Shown here piece by piece: positions 25,554 through 32,779 of a stretch of DNA of 64,000 nt (positions are counted from its first letter, which is position 1; each line of letters opens with the position of its first letter). Below the pieces are notes generated by a model that saw nothing but the letters and a program-made list of their open reading frames with translations, did not search any database and was not told the DNA's origin. The position numbers were made by a program, and so were the translations under genes. This DNA comes from Cyclobacteriaceae bacterium (GTDB lineage: Bacteria > Bacteroidota > Bacteroidia > Cytophagales > Cyclobacteriaceae): assembly GCA_022842845.1 (NCBI GenBank), contig JALHOT010000002.1:124001-188000 (forward strand), written 5' to 3'.

Positions 25554-26594
25554 TTACACCGAATGCAAGACTTCTAACTTTTGCAATAAGAATAATTGAT
25601 TCAGAGCCCGGTCATAATTCTGTTCTGCATAGCTTGTTTGGTAATAGCAATCGTTATTGAGGTAATCCGTTAAAAACCTAAGGGCTTGCATGTACGTCAT
25701 GATATGGCCGGCCAATGGCAAGTTTGCTTTTTCATTGTTAGTTAGTTCATCACCCATACCTTCTGTATAGCCAGCTAGCAATGCTTCATAAATATCTTTT
25801 CTTACTTGCATGTTTTGCTCAGTTGCCACCACCCCTTCATTAACCGTGGGCGTCATGCTTCTGATCATATCGCCTATATCTGAAAAAAAATAGCCGGGCA
25901 TAAGCGTATCTAAATCAATAGGGCAAATTGCCTCTTGTGTATACTTATTGAAAAGAATGTTACTCAGCTTACAATCATGATGCATAATGCGTTGTGGAAA
26001 GGAGGGATCGTTTATCGCGTATTCATAAAAATCCACATAATTTTTTCTTGTTAATAAGCCATTCAACAAGGGGCTTGATTTCTTCAATCTAATGGGCGTA
26101 GCTTCAGTAACTGCTTTTTCCAGTTGATGAAATCTGTACTTAAGATTATGAAAATCCGGGATGACTATTTGTAGCTGTTGCGGGGCTAAGGTGATGAGTG
26201 CACGGGTGAGTGAAGCGAAAGACTTAGCCGCTTGGTAAGCCTTGTCGACTGTTATTGGCAACTCCTCTGTGTACGCATTGCTAATGAAAGTTGTAGCCCG
26301 CCAAAAATTTCCCGATGCATCGATCCATTGGCTTTCACCCTTGAGGGTATTTTGTGCTGCAGGAATTTGCAAGGCATTAGTAGCTGCTAAATGCTTGTAT
26401 ACAACCTGGTAGTTTTGAATGATTTTTAAAGGCTCTTTAAAAACGTTTTGGTTAATGGCCTGTAACACAATCGTTCGCTGGTTTGCATCCTCCACGCGAT
26501 ATGTCTGGTGGATTAAACCACTGCTCAGCAAGGATACTCGTATTGGCTCCCGCAAACCAAACTGGTAAGCCACTTCTTCTATTTCAGTGGCCAT
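25554..26594 (-). CDS. NahK-like sugar kinase (aminoglycoside-phosphotransferase fold)
   Basis: A 346-residue cytoplasmic kinase of the APH/choline-kinase fold. The catalytic loop RIMHHDCKLSNILFN carries the H-D-x-K-x-x-N pattern, and PIDLDTLMPGYFFSDIGDMI the metal-binding D. This version is close to that of N-acetylhexosamine 1-kinases (NahK), in which PIDLDT-MPG is characteristic, rather than antibiotic kinases. Its ATG overlaps the stop of the upstream GH109-type gene (TAATG), so the two are translationally coupled. A plausible role is to phosphorylate GalNAc released by that enzyme to GalNAc-1-phosphate. The substrate is inferred from similarity plus context. Confidence 0.72.
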   Translation of the reverse strand: MATEIEEVAYQFGLREPIRVSLLSSGLIHQTYRVEDANQRTIVLQAINQNVFKEPLKIIQNYQVVYKHLAATNALQIPAAQNTLKGESQWIDASGNFWRATTFISNAYTEELPITVDKAYQAAKSFASLTRALITLAPQQLQIVIPDFHNLKYRFHQLEKAVTEATPIRLKKSSPLLNGLLTRKNYVDFYEYAINDPSFPQRIMHHDCKLSNILFNKYTQEAICPIDLDTLMPGYFFSDIGDMIRSMTPTVNEGVVATEQNMQVRKDIYEALLAGYTEGMGDELTNNEKANLPLAGHIMTYMQALRFLTDYLNNDCYYQTSYAEQNYDRALNQLFLLQKLEVLHSV

Positions 26595-27943
26595 TAAAAT
26601 TCGTCTGTTAGGGCAAAGGCATTTTTTCTATACATCCATTTTCCTGAAGTAAAATCAGGAAAGTCTACCGTTTGATTGCCAAGGGCTATACTTTGTTCAC
26701 TAAGCGGGGTGATAGCACTCCAGGCAGCAGCGTCATAAACATCCATGGGCGTGGACACATTGCGTTTGATCGATTCTACAAATGCATGGATCACAAAGAA
26801 ATCCATCCCGCCATGGCCAGCGCCCTTAGTGGCTTCACTCCAACGTTTCCACAAAGGATGATCATACTTTTCTAAATAGGGTTTGGCTTCTTCCCAGGCG
26901 TGCGATTTAGGACTGGTGCCTTCCAGGTAAATAGATTTGTTTACGTCCATCCATAAACCTTGTGTGCCTTGCACGCGAAAACCAAGAGAATAAGGTCTCG
27001 GCAAATTTGTATCGTGTTGCAACAGGATAGTTTCGCCATTGGCGCAATTCAACATGGTTGTTACCACATCTCCCAATTTAAAATTTACCTTAGCATTGGG
27101 ATGATCTTCGCTGCTATTCTTCACAATATAGTCATGCAGACCGCGCGCTTTTGAAGAGAAGGACGAGAGCGATATAAAACGATTGCCCCGATTGATGTTA
27201 ATCATTTCTGCCAAGGGGCCAATGCCATGCGTTGGGTATAAATCACCATTTCTGTTTACTGAATGATGTGTGCGCCACGAAGCCTCAGAAAATGCTTCTT
27301 TACCAAAAAGTACACCTCCCCCGTAGGGCTGTTTCCCGTCATTAAATTTAACAGCGCGTAAGTCGTGCTGATAACCACCTTGTAAGTGAATAAGCTCCCC
27401 AAATAATCCTTGACGCACCATGTTCAAAATGGCCATCACATCGCGCCTGTAACATACATTCTCTAACATCATGACATGTGCGCCTTTTTCTTCAGCGGCC
27501 TTTACTACATCCCAATGATCTTGCAGCGTGGTGCCGATCATTACCTCCGTACCAACATAGCGTATGCCGGCCTGCACAGCGCCTACTATCATTTCTGTAT
27601 GCCATTCCCAGGGAGTAGAGATAATGACGGCATCGAGGTCTTTCAGCTCTAACAGTTTTTTCCAGGCATAAACATCTCCCTTAAATACTTTAGGCATAGG
27701 CTTAGCAGCATCTTTGATCAATTTATAAGATGCCTCTAACATGCGCTCGTCAATATCGCAGATGGCCACTACGTCTACATCATCGCGCAGCAAGAGCAAC
27801 TCTAAATGGTTTTGACCGCGCAAGCCTACACCAATAAGGGCCATACGTACTTTTTTTGTTTGGGCAAAGAGATTGTTAATGGGCAGAAGGGTTAAAGCCC
27901 CTGCTGCCAGGCTGGTGGTTTTAACAAAGTTTCTTCGATTCAT
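26594..27943 (-). CDS. GH109-type alpha-N-acetylgalactosaminidase (Gfo/Idh/MocA fold)
   Basis: GH109 enzymes remove terminal alpha-linked N-acetylgalactosamine using tightly bound NAD. The 449-residue protein begins with a twin-arginine signal (NRRNFVKTTSLAAGA), so it is exported folded with its cofactor. The Rossmann motif is RMALIGVGLRGQNHLELL. It also carries LENVCYRRDVMAILNMVRQG, GGYQHDLRAVKFN, NGDLYPTHGIGPLAEMININ and KGAGHGGMDFFV, long stretches that I recall as conserved in the characterised blood-group-A-converting GH109 enzymes. A plain oxidoreductase of the same fold is the alternative but fits less well. It is the first gene of a pair with the coupled kinase. Confidence 0.82.
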   Translation of the reverse strand: MNRRNFVKTTSLAAGALTLLPINNLFAQTKKVRMALIGVGLRGQNHLELLLLRDDVDVVAICDIDERMLEASYKLIKDAAKPMPKVFKGDVYAWKKLLELKDLDAVIISTPWEWHTEMIVGAVQAGIRYVGTEVMIGTTLQDHWDVVKAAEEKGAHVMMLENVCYRRDVMAILNMVRQGLFGELIHLQGGYQHDLRAVKFNDGKQPYGGGVLFGKEAFSEASWRTHHSVNRNGDLYPTHGIGPLAEMININRGNRFISLSSFSSKARGLHDYIVKNSSEDHPNAKVNFKLGDVVTTMLNCANGETILLQHDTNLPRPYSLGFRVQGTQGLWMDVNKSIYLEGTSPKSHAWEEAKPYLEKYDHPLWKRWSEATKGAGHGGMDFFVIHAFVESIKRNVSTPMDVYDAAAWSAITPLSEQSIALGNQTVDFPDFTSGKWMYRKNAFALTDEF

Positions 27944-27973
27944 AATGATGTTGCTTAAGTAATGCTTGATTTT

Positions 27974-29368
27974 TTATTTTAGATGTTGTTGCACTGGTAG
28001 TTTAACAGTAAAGATGCTTCCTTGACCTTCGGTTGAAACAAAGCTTATTGATCCTCCTAATTTCTGTATAGCTTGTTTTGAAATATAAAGACCAAGGCCT
28101 GTACCTTGACTGTTAATGGAGGCCCTGTAGAACATATCAAAAATACGTGCCTGACTTTGAGCAGGAATTCCTGCCCCGTTATCCTCTACTGAAAAGCTTA
28201 TCGCATGCTCATCCCGAACAAAATCAATTTTGACAAAAGGATTTTCTTGATCGGGCTTGTGATACTTAATGGCATTGGACAGCAGGTTATTTAGTACAAT
28301 TTTTAATTGGTTTGGATCAGTCCATAAACGGTTATTTCCAGCTGGTTCATATATGATTTTAATGCTGGATGCGCCCTGCATAAAGTTAGCATCCTCAATA
28401 CTTTCTTGAAGCTGTTGGTTAAAGTCTACCTCCTTCCACTCAAGTACACCCTTTTTGCTCCGGGCAAGGCTCAAAATATCTTCAATAACAAGATCCATTT
28501 TCTTGGCCCTGTCTTCAATCATTGTCAGTAATTTTTTTGAGGCCTCGTCTTGCACATCAAACTTTGAGATATTCGTAAGGCCCAAAATAGAGGCAAGGGG
28601 TGCACGTAAATCGTGCGAAGTACTGTATAAAAAACTGTCAAGTTCTTGGTTTGCTTTTCGGAGTTGATCGCGTTCATTCTCCAATAGCCATATGACCATA
28701 CTCATACCAACAAAGGAAATCAGGCTGATATCTAACAAGCCAAAAAAACTTGGAATTTGATATTGAAAGCCGATTGCATTTAATACGATGATGGTGAAGT
28801 AATAACCTTGATCCAGACTATACAAAAGAAAACATCCAGCCAGCATCTTCTGAGCAAAACCTTTAATGAACAAATCGTTAGTCCATACTAAATAGGCGGC
28901 CAGCATAAATCCGAAACTGGCAATGAGGGTGCGCAAACCATAGCGCAATACATAGCGTTGCATAACACCTGCCGGATCGTTATGCCATAAAAGCACAGAG
29001 CCTATAGCCAGAGCCACAATAATAGCAAGTGACCAATAGGTTGTTAGCCTTCTGATGGGTTTACCCTTCATAAACTCCAAGGTGCCTCGCAGTAAGAAGA
29101 AGACATGCAGGAAGGCTCCTAATTGAGAAAGGCCCGAATAAATAGTACGGTTTAACACCTGACGAGTAATCTGCTCAGTTAGCAAGAACATCCCAACCAT
29201 ATAAATGGTAAATGCAAACCAACCGTAAGCCCAGGAAGAAAGGAACTTTCTGTTATAGGATTGGCTGAAATGATAAAAGAGTAAACCTATCAACAGACCG
29301 ATAAGCCCTTGTAAAGCATAAGTGGCCAATAGGCGAGCATGGGCTTCAGAAATGGTAGCACTAAACAC
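27974..29368 (-). CDS. Membrane sensor histidine kinase with multi-TM input domain
   Basis: A 464-residue sensor kinase. The N-terminal half has about seven hydrophobic segments (such as YALQGLIGLLIGLLFY, WFAFTIYMVGMFLL, WSLAIIVALAIGSVLL and IASFGFMLAAYLVW), a 7TM-like input module with no extracellular ligand domain. HisKA follows with SFLYSTSHDLRAPLASILG and then HATPase_c with NLLSNAIKYHKPD, VEDNGAGIP and GTGLGLYISKQA. No receiver domain and no adjacent regulator gene are present. It starts upstream of the GH109 gene in the same direction with a 30-base gap, so cotranscription is possible; whether it senses sugars is unknown. Confidence 0.85.
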   Translation of the reverse strand: MFSATISEAHARLLATYALQGLIGLLIGLLFYHFSQSYNRKFLSSWAYGWFAFTIYMVGMFLLTEQITRQVLNRTIYSGLSQLGAFLHVFFLLRGTLEFMKGKPIRRLTTYWSLAIIVALAIGSVLLWHNDPAGVMQRYVLRYGLRTLIASFGFMLAAYLVWTNDLFIKGFAQKMLAGCFLLYSLDQGYYFTIIVLNAIGFQYQIPSFFGLLDISLISFVGMSMVIWLLENERDQLRKANQELDSFLYSTSHDLRAPLASILGLTNISKFDVQDEASKKLLTMIEDRAKKMDLVIEDILSLARSKKGVLEWKEVDFNQQLQESIEDANFMQGASSIKIIYEPAGNNRLWTDPNQLKIVLNNLLSNAIKYHKPDQENPFVKIDFVRDEHAISFSVEDNGAGIPAQSQARIFDMFYRASINSQGTGLGLYISKQAIQKLGGSISFVSTEGQGSIFTVKLPVQQHLK

Positions 29369-29463
29369 TAAAAATCTATTTAGCTCAATATAAGTATGCC
29401 TTTAGCAAATTAAAAAGTAATGCAGCTTGCTGGAAAATGAAACCACTGATGGTCGTAAAAACA

Positions 29464-29493
29464 AAAAGGTGCCCGATTGGGCACCTTTTTTTG
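29464..29493 (-). terminator. Terminator of the tRNA-Phe transcript
   Basis: GGTGCCC and GGGCACC form a seven-base stem around a four-base loop. On the minus strand a run of T follows, about 10 bases after the 3' end of the tRNA. Confidence 0.75.
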
Positions 29494-29566
29494 TGGTGAT
29501 GGAGGGAATTGAACCCCCGACACAAGGATTTTCAGTCCTTTGCTCTACCAACTGAGCTACATCACC
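29494..29566 (-). tRNA. tRNA-Phe (GAA)
   Basis: A 73-base tRNA on the minus strand. The acceptor stem is GGTGATG paired with CATCACC; the D-arm contains AGCTCAGTTGGTAGAGC; the anticodon loop reads CTGAAAA with anticodon GAA; and the T-arm holds GGTTCAATTCC. The discriminator base is A and the CCA end is not encoded. It has its own consensus promoter (29601-29631) and terminator (29464-29493), so it is a single-gene unit. Confidence 0.95.
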
Positions 29567-29600
29567 TTGAAAATTGCCCTGTTTAACGGGCAACGGGGCA

Positions 29601-29631
29601 CAAAAGTAGAGAAATTTACTTTCCGTGCAAA
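29601..29631 (-). promoter_or_regulatory. Promoter of tRNA-Phe (TTTG-19-TACTTTTG)
   Basis: On the minus strand TTTG (29631-29628) is followed by exactly 19 bases and TACTTTTG (29608-29601). Both boxes match the Bacteroidota sigma consensus exactly at the optimal spacing. Transcription should begin some 30 bases before the tRNA, the extra 5' leader being removed by RNase P. Confidence 0.75.
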
Positions 29632-29744
29632 AATGCTTTTAGAAATATTCGGCTTTGGCCCTATTAAGACCTTCACTATTTGAAAACTCATCCTAAATTG
29701 TTCCTGAAATTGGATTTATAACGATTGAACCTTAACCTAGCGGT

Positions 29745-31058
29745 ATGATTCAGCAAATAGCATTTGTTATCACATTAGGCATTGCCACCTTCTTCATTCG
29801 AAAGCGTGTTCTGCGCATTCGCGATAATATCAGGCTGGGAAAGCAGGTCGCGATTGATGACCGGATTGGCGAACGTTTTCAAAACATGCTTTTGGTAGCT
29901 TTTGGTCAGAAGAAGATGTTTAAAAAGCTAATACCAGCCATCCTTCACTTCTTTATTTATGTTGGCTTTTTGGTGATCAACCTTGAGGTGTTGGAGTTTG
30001 TTGTAGACGGTCTGCTGGGCACACACCGCGTTTTCGCCCCCTTCCTTGGTTCTTTCTATGGCATACTCATGAACATCTTTGAGTTTTTGGCAGTAGCTGT
30101 GTTGCTGGCTTGTGTTTTCTTTTTGATCCGTAGAAATGTATTGTCAATACCACGCTTTCATTCTGCAGAGTTAACCAAGTGGCCATTACTCGATGCCAAT
30201 TTGATTTTGATTACGGAGATTGTGCTGATGACTGCCATTCTAACCATGAATGCCAGCGATCAAATACTGCAAGGTCGCGATGAACATTATGTGGCCACCG
30301 GCAACTTATTCTTCAGCTCATTTCTTATCCCGCTTTTTGAAAACTTAAGCACCGGAACCTTAGTATTCATTGAGCGTTTCGCCTGGTGGTTTCACATCAT
30401 CGGCATTTTGGGTTTTGCTGTGTATGTAACCTACTCTAAGCACTTGCATATATTCCTGGCCTTCCCCAATACCTATTATGGAAAGCTAGAAGCCAAGGGC
30501 CATATCAACAACATGCCGGTGGTTACCAACGAAGTCAAATCTATGCTCGGGCTTTCCACAGAAGCTCCCAATCCACCCGCAGAACCCGGACGCTTTGGGG
30601 CCAAAGACATTAATGACTTAAGCTGGCATAATTTAATGGCGGCCTATTCTTGCACAGAATGTGGCCGTTGCACTGCCGAGTGCCCTGCCAATCTTACCGG
30701 AAAAAAATTGTCTCCTCGTAAGATTATGATGGATACCCGCGACCGCATGGAGGAAGTAGGTAAAAGTATTGAAAGTGGTGGCCCTGGTTTAAACGATGGT
30801 AAATCGTTGTTGGGCGACTACATTACCAAAGAAGAAATCAATGCCTGTACCAGTTGCAATGCCTGTGTGGAAGCTTGCCCGGTACTGATCAATCCTTTAG
30901 AAATTATTCTTGAGCTAAGGCGCTATGTATCCATGGAGGAATCAGGAGCACCAGCTTCATGGAACAGCATGTATCAGAATATAGAAACCAACTTTGCGCC
31001 CTGGAAATTTTCACCCAGTGATCGTTTTAACTGGGCAAAAGAAGAGTCAAACAAATAA
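29745..31058 (+). CDS. Membrane Fe-S oxidoreductase subunit (HdrD/GlpC-like with heme-type TM domain)
   Basis: A 437-residue membrane protein for electron transfer. The N-terminal 250 residues carry about six hydrophobic helices, e.g. FFIYVGFLVINLEVLEFV and FHIIGILGFAVYVTYSKHLH; the histidines in the helices suggest a NarI-like heme-b module. The C-terminal domain binds two [4Fe-4S] clusters: CTECGRCTAECPAN and CTSCNACVEACPV. The CCG domains normally found in the same or a partner protein are encoded by the gene at 31428, so the complex is split. It probably links quinones to a soluble donor or acceptor, unidentified here. Confidence 0.85.
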   Translation: MIQQIAFVITLGIATFFIRKRVLRIRDNIRLGKQVAIDDRIGERFQNMLLVAFGQKKMFKKLIPAILHFFIYVGFLVINLEVLEFVVDGLLGTHRVFAPFLGSFYGILMNIFEFLAVAVLLACVFFLIRRNVLSIPRFHSAELTKWPLLDANLILITEIVLMTAILTMNASDQILQGRDEHYVATGNLFFSSFLIPLFENLSTGTLVFIERFAWWFHIIGILGFAVYVTYSKHLHIFLAFPNTYYGKLEAKGHINNMPVVTNEVKSMLGLSTEAPNPPAEPGRFGAKDINDLSWHNLMAAYSCTECGRCTAECPANLTGKKLSPRKIMMDTRDRMEEVGKSIESGGPGLNDGKSLLGDYITKEEINACTSCNACVEACPVLINPLEIILELRRYVSMEESGAPASWNSMYQNIETNFAPWKFSPSDRFNWAKEESNK

Positions 31059-31069
31059 TCAATTCAGTT

Positions 31070-31399
31070 ATGGGAAAGTTTGTTATCACGAAGCGATCTA
31101 ACGGAGAGTTTCAGTTCAACTTAAAAGCAGACAACGGTCAGGTAATCCTTAGCAGCGAAGGTTATTCAAATAAAGCAGCTTGCGAGAATGGTATTGAATC
31201 AGTTAGAAAAAATGCCGTCAACGATAAACAGTTTGAGTTGAAGACTTCTTCCAACAACAAGTTTTACTTCAACCTAAAAGCAGCCAATGGTCAGGTAATT
31301 GGCAGCAGCGAAATGTATGAAACAAAAGCAGCTGCCGAGAATGGTATAGCATCTGTTACCAAAAATGCTCCTGGCGCCACTATAGAAGATAAGTCTTAA
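31070..31399 (+). CDS. YegP-like protein with two DUF1508 repeats
   Basis: A 109-residue cytoplasmic protein made of two tandem DUF1508 units of about 48 residues: FVITKRSNGEFQFNLKADNG and FELKTSSNNKFYFNLKAANG, each followed by a GQVI-x-SSE-x-Y and a short helix with ENGI. The family (YegP) forms a small beta-rich fold of unknown role. It lies 11 bases after the membrane Fe-S subunit and 28 bases before the CCG-domain subunit, an unexpected insertion into a metabolic pair. Confidence 0.85.
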   Translation: MGKFVITKRSNGEFQFNLKADNGQVILSSEGYSNKAACENGIESVRKNAVNDKQFELKTSSNNKFYFNLKAANGQVIGSSEMYETKAAAENGIASVTKNAPGATIEDKS

Positions 31400-31427
31400 A
31401 AAGCATCATTCACGATTTTAAAATATT

Positions 31428-32210
31428 ATGAACATACCTACCGTTGCCGACTTAGCCGCCAAAGGTCAAAGCCCTGAAGTTTTATTTTGGGTTGGCTGTG
31501 CCGGCTCTTATGACGACCGCTACAAACGTGTTACCAAAGCATTCGTAAAAATTATGAACGCTGTGGGCACAAACTTTGCCGTGTTGGGCACCGAAGAAAG
31601 TTGTACAGGAGACCCTGCACGAAGAGCGGGTAATGAGTTTCTCTTTCAAATGCAGGCCATGGCCAACATTCAGGTTTTGAATGGCTACGGTATAAAAAAA
31701 ATCGTAACGGCTTGTCCTCACTGTTTTAATACCATAAAAAATGAATACCCCGAACTTGGTGGTAATTATGAGGTTATTCACCACTCTACCTTCTTGCAGC
31801 AATTAATCAACGAAGGAAAGATTAAACTAGAGGGAGGCGGCAGTTTTAAAGGCAAAAAAATTACTTATCACGACTCCTGCTACCTGGGTCGAGCCAATAA
31901 TATTTATGAGGCACCCCGACAAGTGTTGGAAGCTTTAGATGCCGACCTTGTTGAAATGAAGCGGTGCAAAACCACCGGGCTCTGCTGCGGTGCTGGTGGT
32001 GCGCAGATGTTTAAAGATGCCGAGAAAGGCAAAAAAGAAATCAATATAGAGCGTGCCGAAGAAGCGCTTCATACAGGGGCCAAAACCATTGCCGTGGCAT
32101 GCCCCTTTTGCATGACCATGATGACCGATGGCGTCAAAAACAAAGAGCGTGAAGCAGATGTTTCTGTGAAAGATTTGGCGGAACTGATTGCAGAGGCAAA
32201 AGGTTTATAG
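31428..32210 (+). CDS. CCG-domain Fe-S oxidoreductase subunit (HdrB/GlpC-like)
   Basis: A 260-residue soluble partner of the membrane subunit at 29745. The cysteine-rich region is present: VGCAGSYDDR near residue 22, TACPHCFNTIKNEYP, HDSCYLGRANNIYEAP, the signature CCGAGGAQMF, and VACPFCMTMM. These residues form the heterodisulphide-reductase-type Fe-S site in HdrB. Only a single gene of this type is here, so the complex is minimal. Function in electron transfer is by family; the partner is inferred from adjacency. Confidence 0.88.
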   Translation: MNIPTVADLAAKGQSPEVLFWVGCAGSYDDRYKRVTKAFVKIMNAVGTNFAVLGTEESCTGDPARRAGNEFLFQMQAMANIQVLNGYGIKKIVTACPHCFNTIKNEYPELGGNYEVIHHSTFLQQLINEGKIKLEGGGSFKGKKITYHDSCYLGRANNIYEAPRQVLEALDADLVEMKRCKTTGLCCGAGGAQMFKDAEKGKKEINIERAEEALHTGAKTIAVACPFCMTMMTDGVKNKEREADVSVKDLAELIAEAKGL

Positions 32211-32251
32211 AAAGCCAGGGGCTTTAAATCCCTTCACAAAAAGATAATACT

Positions 32252-32743
32252 ATGAATGTCGCTTTTACTACACTGCCCCCTACAGCACGCGTTTGGGTTT
32301 ACCAGGCCACCAGGGCTTTTACCCAGCAAGAATCAAGCTTCATTCAAGCCAGGCTTGCCCAAGTTCTTGAGCAATGGACGGCCCATGGCAATACTTTGAA
32401 AGCAGGATTTGATCTGCCTTATCAACATTTCATTGTTATTGGCCTTGATGAATCTTTGTCAGGTGCCAGCGGGTGCTCTATTGATGCGCTGTTCCGACAT
32501 CTGAAAGCATTAGGAGAAGAACTAAACATAGATTTCTTCAATCGCGAACTCGTAGGATTTCTGGTAAATAATGAAGTACAGCTTATACCACGCGCTGACC
32601 TTATTACGTTCTTTCAGCAGGCAGATGCTGAAGTGTTAACCCTCAACAACCTGGTTTCAGACAAGCATGGTTTAATGCAGGCATGGCTGCAGCCTGCCAA
32701 AACAAGCTGGCTAAAGCGCTATATGCCTGCTGTTTCGGTATAG
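32252..32743 (+). CDS. Conserved Bacteroidota protein of unknown function
   Basis: A 163-residue soluble protein, beginning FTTLPPTARVWVYQATRAFT and containing GASGCSIDALFRHLKALGEE and SWLKRYMP at the end. I recall close relatives in Bacteroidota genomes that are often labelled ABC transporter ATPase; no Walker A, signature or Walker B motif is visible here, so that label would be misleading. It lies 41 bases after the CCG-domain gene in the same direction, and the function is not known. Confidence 0.7.
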   Translation: MNVAFTTLPPTARVWVYQATRAFTQQESSFIQARLAQVLEQWTAHGNTLKAGFDLPYQHFIVIGLDESLSGASGCSIDALFRHLKALGEELNIDFFNRELVGFLVNNEVQLIPRADLITFFQQADAEVLTLNNLVSDKHGLMQAWLQPAKTSWLKRYMPAVSV

Positions 32744-32779
32744 AACACTGCCGTCTTTTTTGTAGTTTTCGGAATTAGT

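Noticed and set aside
29402..29593. A 63-residue minus-strand frame containing GDVAQLVEQRTENPCVGGSIPS
   Set aside because: It is the classic false protein made by translating a tRNA gene; the same bases encode tRNA-Phe.
32252..32743. Label of ABC transporter ATPase for this protein
   Set aside because: No Walker A, signature or Walker B motif can be seen, so I call it only a conserved protein of unknown function.
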